Source of the DNA: Planctomycetota bacterium
Lineage (GTDB): Bacteria > Planctomycetota > JAJSAM01 > JAJVHW01
Direction: 5' to 3'
Length of the DNA: 33,514 bases
Assembly (NCBI GenBank): GCA_024277065.1
Contig: JAJRVY010000032.1
Span: 1-33,514 of the forward strand
Shown: piece by piece, positions 8,282 to 17,496 of the stretch
How positions within the stretch are numbered: the first letter of the stretch is position 1
Layout: every line of letters begins with the position of its first letter
The notes under the pieces: model-generated
Seen by the model: the letters and a program-made list of their open reading frames with translations, nothing else
The model's database searches: none
Told to the model about the DNA's origin: nothing
Translations under genes and position numbers: made by a program

Positions 8282-8421
8282 ACACGTAGGCGTCGGATGC
8301 TCGCTCCGTTCACGTTAGCGGAGCCGATGCACGAGAGTCGCGCAATCCGTGGCACCGAGCATCGTCGGAACCCGTGCATGCCGAGCGTCGATCCGGCTGT
8401 GGTGGGGGCGGCGACGCGCGC

Positions 8422-9537
8422 TCAGGGGGCGTCGTCCGCGAGTTCGGCGAGAACAGCGGCGCGGTGCGCCGCGAAGCGCCCTTCGCGGATCGCCCGGCGG
8501 GCGCTGCGCGCCAGATCGAGCATGAACGTCACGTTGTGGATCGCGAGCAGCGTCCAGACGAGCGGCTCGTCGATCTGCGACAGGTGGCGCAGGTAGCCGC
8601 GCGAGTGCGTGCGGCACGTCACGCAGCCGCATCGCTCGTCGAGTGGACGCGGGTCGCGCGCGTGCTCGAGGTTGCGCATGCGCAGCGTCCCGCGGCGTGT
8701 GTGCGCGTACTTGTGGCGCGCGTTGCGGGTCGGCAGCACGCAGTCCATCATGTCCACGCCGGTGGCCACCGCCGCCAGGAAGTCCTGCGGCGTGCCGACA
8801 CCCATGACGTAGCGCGGCCGCTCCGCGGGGAGCACCTCGTTCGTCGCCGCGAGCACCTGCCACGTGGTCTCCGAGGGCTCACCGACGCTGAAGCCTCCCG
8901 AGGCGTAGCCCGGCGCATCGAGTTCGACGAGCGCCTGCGCGCACTCGACACGCAGGTCCTCGTGGACACCGCCCTGCACGATGGGGAAGAGGGCCTGATC
9001 GTCGCGAGTCTGCGCGGCGACGGCGCGCCGCGCCCAGGCCACCGTCGTCGCGACGGCCTCTGCCACGGCGCCGCGCGTGGCGGGGTACTCGATGCAGTGG
9101 TCGAGGGGCATGATGATGTCGGCGCCGAGGGCCTCCTGCACGGCGACCGAACTCTCGGGAGTCAGACGCAGCCTGTCGCCGTCGATCTCGGACCGGAACG
9201 TGACGCCGTCCGCGTCCATCTCGCGCCGCGCGGCGAGCGACCAGACCTGGAAGCCGCCCGAGTCCGTCAGCAGGGGACCGTCCCAGCCCATGAACCGGTG
9301 CAGCCCGCCCAGGTCCCGGACGACGTCCGCGCCGGGGCGTTGCATGAGGTGGTAGGCGTTCGCGAGCACGATGCCCGCCCCGGCGTCGCAGAGGTCGCGC
9401 ACCGTCATGACCTTCATGGCGGCGCGCGTGCCGACCGGCATGAACAGCGGCGTCTCGCAGGCCCCGTGGAGGGTCTCGATCGTGCCCGCGCGCGCCGCGC
9501 CGTCGGTGGCGTCAAGACGGAACGAGAGGCCGTTCAT
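8422..9537 (-). CDS. tgt: Queuine/preQ1 tRNA-ribosyltransferase
   Basis: 'FMPVGTRAAMK', 'ANAYHLMQRPG', 'LLTDSGGFQVWSL', 'DCVLPTRNAR', zinc ligands 'CGCVTC...H'. Confidence 0.96.
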   Translation of the reverse strand: MNGLSFRLDATDGAARAGTIETLHGACETPLFMPVGTRAAMKVMTVRDLCDAGAGIVLANAYHLMQRPGADVVRDLGGLHRFMGWDGPLLTDSGGFQVWSLAARREMDADGVTFRSEIDGDRLRLTPESSVAVQEALGADIIMPLDHCIEYPATRGAVAEAVATTVAWARRAVAAQTRDDQALFPIVQGGVHEDLRVECAQALVELDAPGYASGGFSVGEPSETTWQVLAATNEVLPAERPRYVMGVGTPQDFLAAVATGVDMMDCVLPTRNARHKYAHTRRGTLRMRNLEHARDPRPLDERCGCVTCRTHSRGYLRHLSQIDEPLVWTLLAIHNVTFMLDLARSARRAIREGRFAAHRAAVLAELADDAP

Positions 9538-9579
9538 GACGGGTTGCCCCGGACGGGTGGTGCCGCGCGCATCACCGCG

Positions 9580-10797
9580 TCACCAGAGGTGGACGACCTG
9601 CACGCCGGGGTAGTAGGTGCGCAGGATGTCCTCGGCGAGCAGCGCCTGTTCGGCCAGCGTCTTGGCACCGATCTGGCACAGCCCGACGCCATGTCCCCAG
9701 CCGCGCCCGGCCACCCGCAGGGTGGCGGCGGCGCCGCGTCCGGCGACGGTCGCGGACGTGAGCAGGCAGGAGCGCAGCGCGGAGGGGCCGACGGCGATGC
9801 GGAACGGCGCCGCGGGCACCGTCCGGTCACGACCGCCGGCCGTGACACGGAACGCCGTCGCGCGTCCTGCCGTGTCGCGCTCCGCGATCGCGAACGCCTC
9901 GAGGGTGCCCGTGAGGCCCGCGGCGCGAACGATGTCGGCGCCCGCGAGGGACGCCGTCCAGCGGTAGTACCTGCTGGATGTGCACCACGTGCAGGTGACG
10001 CCCGAGAGCGCCACGCGCGGGGACACGCCGAAGACGGTGGAGGCCGCCGCGGTGTGGCCGCCGCACGTGCTGTGATACCAGGCGCGCAGCGGCTCGGCGC
10101 CGTCGAACAGCACGATCACGCGCGTGCTCTGCGCAGCGTCCGCGGCGACGGCGCGGTGCTCTCTCTTGGCGGGTGTGCCGTGGTACTCCTGGTCCACGCC
10201 GCCCGAGTCGGCGACCACGATCGGCGCCCCGATCGTCGCGGCGGGAACCGCGGAGAGGGCGTAGGTGCGGGCGAGGATGGCCTGCGTGCGCTGCGCTTCG
10301 CGTGGGAACGTGGCCGGGATCTCGCCGGGAACGACGCCGGCGACGTACGTCTCGAGGTCCATCACGACGTAGGGCCGGCGGCGGCCGTCCACGCTCTGCG
10401 CAATGCGCAACTCGCCGGGGTAGGCGCGGCTGCCGATGCGCAGGTCTCCGGGGGTCGCCGGACGCAGGACCGCGCCGGCCGCCGGCAACGAGCGTCCCGC
10501 CAGCGTCGGCGCGGCGCCCGACAGCGTCAGTTCGCCGTCCAGACCGCGTCCCGCCGCGAGCGAACGTCCGTCGAGACCCCGCAGTTGCCAGGCGCCGCCG
10601 ACGCGCACGGTGGCATGCCCCTCGCGGTCCACGGCGGTCAGCCGCACGCGCACCTCGGGGGGCGCCGCGCCGCGCTGCGCGCCCGGGACGGTCTGCGCAG
10701 GATCGCCCGTCGTGCGCACCGGACCACCGCCCGCGGAGCAGGCTCCGGCGGTCAGAGCGGCGACGAGAAGCGCGCGCAGCATGCTGCGGCGGCGCAT
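9580..10797 (-). CDS. SpoIID/LytB domain protein (putative peptidoglycan lytic transglycosylase-like), lipoprotein-like N-terminus
   Basis: 'DLETYVAGVVPGEIPATFPREAQRTQAILARTYAL', 'YHSTCGGHTA', 'CTWC', 'GRGWGHGVGLCQIGAKTLA'; N-terminus 'MRRRSMLRALLVAALTAGAC'. ATG overlaps the ruvB stop (TGATG). Confidence 0.9.
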   Translation of the reverse strand: MRRRSMLRALLVAALTAGACSAGGGPVRTTGDPAQTVPGAQRGAAPPEVRVRLTAVDREGHATVRVGGAWQLRGLDGRSLAAGRGLDGELTLSGAAPTLAGRSLPAAGAVLRPATPGDLRIGSRAYPGELRIAQSVDGRRRPYVVMDLETYVAGVVPGEIPATFPREAQRTQAILARTYALSAVPAATIGAPIVVADSGGVDQEYHGTPAKREHRAVAADAAQSTRVIVLFDGAEPLRAWYHSTCGGHTAAASTVFGVSPRVALSGVTCTWCTSSRYYRWTASLAGADIVRAAGLTGTLEAFAIAERDTAGRATAFRVTAGGRDRTVPAAPFRIAVGPSALRSCLLTSATVAGRGAAATLRVAGRGWGHGVGLCQIGAKTLAEQALLAEDILRTYYPGVQVVHLW

Positions 10798-11861
10798 CAG
10801 AAGAGCTGCCCCGCGCCGGGAGCCGGCGGCTCGGCGGCAACCGCCCAGCGCTCCCCGCGCTCGGTGAGACAGCGGCCGCGTGGCGTGCGCAGTATCCAGC
10901 CCTCTGTCATCAGGAACGGCTCGTAGACGTCCTCGACGGTCTCCTGCTCCTCGCCGAGGGCGACGGCCAGCCCCTTGACGCCGACGGGGCGCCCGGCGCG
11001 GTGCAGCGCCAGCAGCAGTAGCCGGTCGGTGTCGCCGAGGCCGTTGGCGTCGATGCCGAGGCGTTCGAGGGCCGTGGTCGCGACCTCGCGCGTGATGCGT
11101 CCGTCGGCGCGCACCTGCGCGAAGTCGCGCGCCCGCTTGACGAGTCGGTTGGCGACGCGCGGCGTGCCCCGCGCGCGGCGGGCGATCTCCTCGGACGCGT
11201 CGCGCTCGACCTCGACCTGCAGACGGACGGCGGAGCGCCGCACGATCTCGGCCAGGTCCTCGGTGCCGTAGATCTGGAGCTTCTCCAGGTGACCGAAGCG
11301 GCTGCGGAAGGCTGCGCCGAGCTGGCCTTCGCGCGTGGTGGCGCCGACGAGCGTGAACTGCGGCAGCGGCACCTTCACGCTGCGCGCGCTCGGGCCGGCG
11401 TCGATCACGATGTCGATCTCGAAGTCCTCCATCGCGGCATAGAGGTACTCCTCGACGACCCGTGAAAGGCGGTGGATCTCGTCGATGAAGAGCACGTCGC
11501 CGCGCTGCAGATTGGTCAGGATTCCGGCGAGGTCCGCGGGGCGGGCCAGCGCCGGCGCGCTGGTGGCACGGCACTCGGCGGCCATCTCCCGCGCGATGAT
11601 GTAGGCGAGTGACGTCTTGCCGAGACCCGGCAGCCCCGAGAACAGGACGTGGTCGAGGGGCTCGCCGCGGCCCTGGGCGGCCTGGATGAACACGCTCAGG
11701 TTGTCCACGAGGGCACGCTGTCCGACGAACTCGTCGAAGTTGCGCGGTCGCAGCGCGAGGTCGAGGCCGACGTCGGCTTCATCGCCGTCGGCGCGCAGGA
11801 AGGCTTCGGAGGTCACGGTGATGGCCGCGTCCGCAGGGGGGGCGGGTAGCGTACACGTCAC
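10797..11861 (-). CDS. ruvB: Holliday junction branch migration ATPase RuvB
   Basis: 'LRPRNFDEFVGQ', Walker A 'GLPGLGKTSLA', Walker B 'VLFIDEIHRL', 'YTLVGATTREG'-like 'FTLVGATTREGQL', C-terminal 'EPFLMTEGWILRTPRGR'. Exact GTG start uncertain. Confidence 0.95.
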   Translation of the reverse strand: MTCTLPAPPADAAITVTSEAFLRADGDEADVGLDLALRPRNFDEFVGQRALVDNLSVFIQAAQGRGEPLDHVLFSGLPGLGKTSLAYIIAREMAAECRATSAPALARPADLAGILTNLQRGDVLFIDEIHRLSRVVEEYLYAAMEDFEIDIVIDAGPSARSVKVPLPQFTLVGATTREGQLGAAFRSRFGHLEKLQIYGTEDLAEIVRRSAVRLQVEVERDASEEIARRARGTPRVANRLVKRARDFAQVRADGRITREVATTALERLGIDANGLGDTDRLLLLALHRAGRPVGVKGLAVALGEEQETVEDVYEPFLMTEGWILRTPRGRCLTERGERWAVAAEPPAPGAGQLF

Positions 11862-11981
11862 GGCCGACGACCCGAAGAACCGGGCGTCGATGGCCGTCTG
11901 CTCCGATGATGATGCGTTTGCATCCGTGCGCGGGGCCGCCCAGCGCCGCGCGCGCCCCTCGTCCGCCTCCGGAGACCGCTC

Positions 11982-13721
11982 ATGACCGCCGAACCACCCC
12001 CCCCCGATGCCGCCGCGGGTTTCGCCGCACTCGGGCTGCGGCCGGAACTGATCCGCGCCGTCACCGAGCTGGGCTACGAGGAACCGACTTCGATCCAGCG
12101 TGAGGCGATCCCGATCCTGCTATCGGGCCGTGACCTCCTCGGGCTGGCGGCGACCGGCACGGGCAAGACCGCGGCGTTCGCGCTGCCGCTGCTCCAGGGA
12201 TTGCGTGACGCGCCCAGCTCGCCGCTGCCCGCCGCGCTCGTCCTCGTTCCGACCAGGGAGTTGGCGATCCAGGTCGCCGAGGCCGTCCATCGCTATGGCC
12301 GCGACCTCGGCGTGAGCGTGCTGCCGATCTACGGCGGCTCCTCGATGGGCCAGCAACTTCGTGCACTGCGCCGCGGCGTCGATGTCGTCGTGGCGACTCC
12401 CGGGCGCGCCCTGGACCATCTCGGCCGCGGCACGCTGCGGCTCGACGAGGTACGTCTGGCGGTTCTCGACGAGGCCGACGAGATGCTCGACATGGGGTTT
12501 GCGGAGGACCTCGACGCACTGCTCTCCGCCACGCCGCCGCAGCGCCAGATGGCGCTCTTCTCGGCGACCTTCCCGCGTCGCCTGCGCGACATCGCCGACC
12601 GCGCGCTGCGCGACCCCGTGCGGATCGAGGTGGGACGGGAGCAGGCCGCGCCGGGAGAGATGCCGCGCATCCGCCAGCTCGTGTTCGTCGTCAGGCGCCA
12701 CGACAAGCGGGCGGCGCTCTGCCGCGTGCTCGACATGGAGGCCCCGCAGACCGCGCTCGTGTTCTGCCGGACGCGCCTCGATGTCGAGGATCTCACCGAG
12801 GCGCTCGGCAGCCGTGGCTACGCTGCGGAGGCGCTGCACGGGGGGCTCACACAGTCCCACCGCGACCGCGCCATGCAACGTCTGCGCGCAGGAACTGCCG
12901 ACGTCATCGTGGCCACCGACGTGGCCGCGCGCGGCATCGACATCCAGCACCTGACGCACGTGGTCAACTACGACGCGCCGGCGGCGCCCGAGCAGTACAC
13001 GCACCGCATCGGGCGCACGGGACGGGCCGGCCGCGAGGGCACGGCCATCACCTTCCTCGAGCCCCGGGAGCGCCGCCTCGCGCACCGCATCGAACAGCTC
13101 ACGGGGCAGCCCATCGAGTCGGCGCAGGTGCCGTCGGCGGCTGCTCTGCGGGCGCGCCGTCTCGATGTGCTCCGCGAACAGGTGCGGGGCGCCGCGAGTG
13201 CCGAGGGACTCGAGCCGTTCCGCGCCATATGTGACTCCCTGAGCGAGGATCTGCCTCCACTCGACATCGCCGCCGCGGCGCTCAAGGCGCTCCACGCCGC
13301 GTCGTGGAACGACGATCTCGAAGAGATCCCCAGCTACGCGCTGACGCCTCCTCCGCGGGCTGCGCGCCGCGACGAGTCCCGCGCACCGCATGGCAGGGCC
13401 TCTCGCGGGGCGCGCGAGGGCGGTGGCACGGATGCCGGAGCCGGGCGCGGCGGGGACCGCGCCGACGCGCGCGACGGCGAGTGGACGCGGCTCTTCATCG
13501 GGCTGGGGCGGCGCGCGCGACTGCGCGCCGGCGACCTGCTCGGCGCGATCCTCAACGAGACCAACCTGTCGCGGGACGTCGTGGGACGGATCGAGATCGC
13601 CTTCAACGTCTCGTTCGTCGAGGTTCGTGCCGACGTCGCCGAGCAGGTGATCGCCGCGTTGCGCTCGACGAATCTGCGGGGGCACCGGGTGAACGTGCGC
13701 CTGGATCGCGGTCAGCGCTGA
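11982..13721 (+). CDS. DEAD-box RNA helicase with DbpA/CsdA-type C-terminal RNA-binding domain
   Basis: Q motif 'GYEEPTSIQREAIP', 'AATGTGKT', 'VLDEADEMLDMGF', 'SAT', 'HRIGRTGRAGREG'; C-terminus 'TRLFIGLGRRARLRAGDLLGAILNETNLSRDVVGRIEIAFNVSFVEV'. Confidence 0.95.
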   Translation: MTAEPPPPDAAAGFAALGLRPELIRAVTELGYEEPTSIQREAIPILLSGRDLLGLAATGTGKTAAFALPLLQGLRDAPSSPLPAALVLVPTRELAIQVAEAVHRYGRDLGVSVLPIYGGSSMGQQLRALRRGVDVVVATPGRALDHLGRGTLRLDEVRLAVLDEADEMLDMGFAEDLDALLSATPPQRQMALFSATFPRRLRDIADRALRDPVRIEVGREQAAPGEMPRIRQLVFVVRRHDKRAALCRVLDMEAPQTALVFCRTRLDVEDLTEALGSRGYAAEALHGGLTQSHRDRAMQRLRAGTADVIVATDVAARGIDIQHLTHVVNYDAPAAPEQYTHRIGRTGRAGREGTAITFLEPRERRLAHRIEQLTGQPIESAQVPSAAALRARRLDVLREQVRGAASAEGLEPFRAICDSLSEDLPPLDIAAAALKALHAASWNDDLEEIPSYALTPPPRAARRDESRAPHGRASRGAREGGGTDAGAGRGGDRADARDGEWTRLFIGLGRRARLRAGDLLGAILNETNLSRDVVGRIEIAFNVSFVEVRADVAEQVIAALRSTNLRGHRVNVRLDRGQR

Positions 13722-13897
13722 TCGGGCCGGCCCTGCCCCGGCCCATCGTCGTGCATCCGACGTGAACGCCTCTCGCAGCCGGACGGATGCCTGCGGCGAG
13801 GCGGCGTCGCTGCGATGGGCGCTGCCGAGGTCGTGGCCGGCGGCGCACGAGAACCGGCCGCGCGCTGGGCGCAGCGCGTTGACCGGGACGCAGCCGG

Positions 13898-16033
13898 CTA
13901 CTTGCCGCCGGCGGCCATCCAGGCGTCGAACGCCTTCTGCAGGGCGTCGATGTGCGGGCCGAACACCTCGGGGAAGGCCTCATCGACCGAGAGCCCGTCG
14001 CGGATGGCTGCGAAGTACGCGCCGAGCAGGGGCTCGAACTCGTCGTCGTGCGTCGTGCGCAGCAACCGGACGAGGTCGTCGCTCACGGCGTAGTTCACGG
14101 AGGCGTTCGCGAGGAAGGTGGCGCGGTCCATGCGTAGGAGGTCGCGCAGCGGCGTGAGCCGGCTGCGGTACGCGCGCCACCCGTCTTCGTCGGCGCGCCG
14201 CTGCTCGCCGCGCGTCGCCCCGAAGTTCTCGGCCCAGCCCTCGTTGAACCAGAGCGGCGCATCCTCGACGAAGTTGTGCAGGTACTGGTGGAAGCCCTCG
14301 TGTCGCACCGTGTGGTCCAGGTCGGTGCGGTCGATGGGCACCCAGATGATCAGTTCGCGCAGGATCGGCAGGTAGACACCGGACGTCCACGACAGGTCCA
14401 TCGCGAGGTCGCCGGCGTAGTCCAGGTAGCCGTCGCGTCCGGCGAAGACGTAGACACGCGACTTCGGGGCGCCGGCGGGCGCGGCCCCGAAGTCCTTCGC
14501 GTAACGCTTGCGCGACAGCTCGAGGAGCGTCGCGATGTCGTAGCAGAGCTTCTTGCCGTGGTCGCTCATCACGACGTAGTGCTCGGTCTCGTACCGGAAG
14601 CGCTCGGTCCACTGCGGTCCGCGGCGCGCGCGGTGCACCCAGCTCCGCATCTCCTGCAGCACGGCGCCGTCGATGCCGTCGGCCGTCGCCTCGGCGAGTG
14701 TTCGGAACGCTGCGTCCACGTCCCCGTCGTAGAGGTATACGAGCGCGCGCCCGGCGTAGATGTGCGGGTACTGTGCCGCGCCCTCATCGGCGGCGGCGAA
14801 GTCCGCCAGGGCGCGCTCGCGGTCGTGCAGGCCGTGGTACGCCATGCCGCGGAACACGAGCGCCGGGCGGAACTCGGGTTCGAGCTCGAGCAGGCGCGAC
14901 ATGGCCCGCTCGGCCGAGCGGAAGCGGGAAGCCGTGAGGTCGGCGAGTCCGCGGAGCCAGAGCCCCGTGCGTTGCGGCAGGCGCTTCAGAGCGGCCACGG
15001 CGAGCAGGAACTCGGCGGGCTCCTCGTCGAGGAAGAAGTTGAGCGCACGGTTCAGTTCGCGGCGGCGCCCCAGCGGCACGTCGGAGGGCCACTGCGTCAG
15101 TGGCTCGTGCTGGAACTCCGCCGGGCCCCGCGCCAGCCAGGCGGGCAGCTCCTCGTCACGATCCCAGTTCTCCTCGGTCCACTTCGCGTAACTGCCGGCG
15201 AGCAGGTCGCCGGTGCGGCTGCGGAGCCAGTGCCGATCGACGCGGCCCTTCATCTCGATGTCGCGGGCATCGCCGAGAATGCCGATGTAGCCCGACTTGT
15301 ACTTGCCGTCGCGCATCTTCAGCAGCGACTTGCCGTCGCGCTTGACCGTGATCTGTCCGCTCTGGCGCGCGACCGTGATCGTGGTGACGAACGAATTCGT
15401 GCGCTTGGGCGTCTTCTGCACGAGGATCTTCTGCGCATTCGCGCCGTCCATCCGGATCAGCTTCGCGGGGGCGGTCTCGTAGCCCTCGATCGCCGAACCC
15501 GACGTGACGAGGTAGCCCCCGTCCTGCTCGACGTCGTAGCAGACGAGCGCGCCGAAGATGCGTTGCTGGTTGCCGCTGAACGTGAGCGTGTACGAGCCCG
15601 CAAAGCGCACGTCGTAGATGTGGAAGTCATCGACCGAGTCCCAGTACTCGCCGCTGGGACCGGCGAACTCGAGCGTGACCTTCCGGGAACGGCGGTCGAA
15701 GCGCTTCACGCCTGCGCCGAAGATGGCCTCGGCGTCCGGCAGGCCGTGCTCCTGACGGAACCCGCAGAGCCGCAGCGTCTCCTCGATCTCGTCGACGTAC
15801 CCGAACGCCGAGCGGTTGCCCTCGTGCTCCTTCAGGAGGTCGCGCATGGCCTTCTCGGCCGCGGCCCACTTCTCGTCCAGGAGCAGGGCGCGGCAGCGTT
15901 CGAGCCCGTCCTCGAGGGACGCGCCGGCCGCGTCGTCTCCGGCTGCGACCGTGCGCGGCGCGAGACCGGTCGCGCCCGCCGCCAAGACTCCGAGCAGGAC
16001 GACCGCCTGTGCGAGTCGTACGTCCATTCCCAT
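13898..16033 (-). CDS. Secreted multidomain protein: LamG/DUF1080-like region, TPR-like region and C-terminal gluzincin-like (HExxH) peptidase-like domain
   Basis: Signal-peptide-like N-terminus 'MGMDVRLAQAVVLLGVLAAGATGLA'; TPR 'RALVFRGMAYHGLHDRERALADFAAADEGA'; 'HTVRHEGFHQYLHNFVEDAPLWFNEGWAENFG' with HEGFH...NEG. The 971-aa ORF upstream extension is not supported. Confidence 0.82.
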   Translation of the reverse strand: MGMDVRLAQAVVLLGVLAAGATGLAPRTVAAGDDAAGASLEDGLERCRALLLDEKWAAAEKAMRDLLKEHEGNRSAFGYVDEIEETLRLCGFRQEHGLPDAEAIFGAGVKRFDRRSRKVTLEFAGPSGEYWDSVDDFHIYDVRFAGSYTLTFSGNQQRIFGALVCYDVEQDGGYLVTSGSAIEGYETAPAKLIRMDGANAQKILVQKTPKRTNSFVTTITVARQSGQITVKRDGKSLLKMRDGKYKSGYIGILGDARDIEMKGRVDRHWLRSRTGDLLAGSYAKWTEENWDRDEELPAWLARGPAEFQHEPLTQWPSDVPLGRRRELNRALNFFLDEEPAEFLLAVAALKRLPQRTGLWLRGLADLTASRFRSAERAMSRLLELEPEFRPALVFRGMAYHGLHDRERALADFAAADEGAAQYPHIYAGRALVYLYDGDVDAAFRTLAEATADGIDGAVLQEMRSWVHRARRGPQWTERFRYETEHYVVMSDHGKKLCYDIATLLELSRKRYAKDFGAAPAGAPKSRVYVFAGRDGYLDYAGDLAMDLSWTSGVYLPILRELIIWVPIDRTDLDHTVRHEGFHQYLHNFVEDAPLWFNEGWAENFGATRGEQRRADEDGWRAYRSRLTPLRDLLRMDRATFLANASVNYAVSDDLVRLLRTTHDDEFEPLLGAYFAAIRDGLSVDEAFPEVFGPHIDALQKAFDAWMAAGGK

Positions 16034-16123
16034 GGCGCGCAGTGTAGCAGAACTCCGGTGCGCGGCGCCCGCGCCCCTCCCCAGAAGCGGCACCGGGGCG
16101 CGGGCTCGTGCATACTCCCGGGC

Positions 16124-16885
16124 ATGCAGCCGATGCAGGAGCCGGCCCGCATTCGCGGGATGTTCGCCGCGATCGCCGGTACCTACGACACGCTCAACCA
16201 CGTTCTCTCGCTCAACCAGGACAGGGGCTGGCGGAGATTCGCCGTCGAGATGGCGGGCGTGCGCGCCGGCGACACCGTGCTCGACGTCTGCTGCGGTACG
16301 GGCGATCTCGCGCTCGAGCTGTCGCGCAAGGTCGGGCCGGGCGGCCGCGCCGTCGGTACCGACTTCTGCGAGGCGATGGTCCGCCTGGGGCAGGGCAAGG
16401 CGGACGAGGCGCGCGATCCCGTGCGGCTGGGCGTCGCCGACACACTGCGGCTGCCGTTCGCGTCCGCGCGCTTCCGGGCGGTGACCGTGGGCTTCGGCAT
16501 CCGCAACGTGGCCGACCTGCGCGCCGGCATCCGCGAGATGGCGCGCGTCACCGCGCCGCGTGGCAAGGTCGCCATCCTCGAGTTCACGCAGCCGGCCAAC
16601 CCGCTCTTCCGCTTCGTCTACTACGTGTACTTCCTGATCCTGCTGCCGATCCTCGGCAACCTCGTGGCGGGCGGCAGGCGCAACGCCTACGGCTACCTGC
16701 CGCGCTCGGTGCTGGCCTTCCCGGACCGCGACGAGCTGGCGCGCATCATCACCGACTGCGGGCTGCTGGACGTGCGTGTGCACAGCCGCACGTTCGGCAT
16801 CGTGACCGTCCACGTCGGCACGCGCCCGGGGCAGTGGCCGCCGTCGTCAGCGGCGGCGGCGTCCGCGTCGCGGGGGGCGTCGTGA
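16124..16885 (+). CDS. menG: UbiE/MenG-family quinone methyltransferase
   Basis: 'MFAAIAGTYDTLNHVLSLNQDRGWRRFAVEM', 'VLDVCCGTGDLALEL', 'GFGIRNVADLRAGIREMARV', 'GKVAILEFTQPANPLFRFVYYVYF'. Confidence 0.94.
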   Translation: MQPMQEPARIRGMFAAIAGTYDTLNHVLSLNQDRGWRRFAVEMAGVRAGDTVLDVCCGTGDLALELSRKVGPGGRAVGTDFCEAMVRLGQGKADEARDPVRLGVADTLRLPFASARFRAVTVGFGIRNVADLRAGIREMARVTAPRGKVAILEFTQPANPLFRFVYYVYFLILLPILGNLVAGGRRNAYGYLPRSVLAFPDRDELARIITDCGLLDVRVHSRTFGIVTVHVGTRPGQWPPSSAAAASASRGAS

Positions 16886-17496
16886 ACCACGTCGTCGTCG
16901 CGCTGTCCGGAGCGAGCGGCATCCGCTACGGCATACGGCTGCTGCGCGTCCTGCACGGGCTGGGCGTGCGCGTGACCGTGGCCGTGAGCAGCGGCGCCGC
17001 GCGCGTCGCCGCCATCGAGGAGGGGCTGGCACTGGACCCCGAGGCGCCCGATGCCGCCACGCTGCTCGGGCTCGCGCCGCACGCGGAGGTGCCGGACACC
17101 GTGCGCACGGTCGCGCTCTCCGACATCGCCGCCGGCATCTGCTCGGGTACGCACGCCGCCGACGGGATGATCGTCGTGCCCTGTTCGATGGGCATGCTCG
17201 GGCGCATCGCCGCCGGCATCTCCGCCACGGTGATCGAGCGCGCGGCCGACGTGATGCTCAAGGAGGGCCGGCCGCTCGTGCTCGTGCCGCGCGAGACGCC
17301 GCTGTCGCGCATCCACCTCGAGAACATGCTGCGGGTGCATGACGCGGGAGCCGCCATCGTGCCCGCCGCGCCGGGCTTCTACCACCAGCCGCGCACCATC
17401 GACGATCTCGTGGACCAGGTGGTCGTCAAGGCCCTCGACCGATTGGGCGTGCCGAGCGACCTGATCCGGCGCTGGAAGGTGCCGCGGGACTCGTGA
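16882..17496 (+). CDS. ubiX: UbiX-family flavin prenyltransferase
   Basis: 'VVVALSGASGIRYGIRLLRVL', 'VVPCSMGMLGRIAAGISATVIERAADVMLKEGRPLVLVPRETPLSRIHLENML'. GTG start overlaps menG stop (GTGA). Confidence 0.94.
   Translation: MNHVVVALSGASGIRYGIRLLRVLHGLGVRVTVAVSSGAARVAAIEEGLALDPEAPDAATLLGLAPHAEVPDTVRTVALSDIAAGICSGTHAADGMIVVPCSMGMLGRIAAGISATVIERAADVMLKEGRPLVLVPRETPLSRIHLENMLRVHDAGAAIVPAAPGFYHQPRTIDDLVDQVVVKALDRLGVPSDLIRRWKVPRDS

Noticed and set aside
8374-10926. 850-aa plus-strand ORF opposite tgt/spoIID
   Set aside because: Antisense to two well-supported genes; Arg/Ala/Gly/His-biased composition typical of shadow ORFs in high-GC DNA.
9580-11861. SpoIID gene between ruvB and tgt as a novel cluster
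   Set aside because: RuvB / SpoIID-like / tgt-queA proximity is, to my knowledge, seen in other bacteria; no anomalous feature in sequence.
14276-16123. N-terminal portion of the 869-aa ORF upstream of menG
   Set aside because: Antisense to the HExxH gene; the menG-like sequence begins only at 16124.
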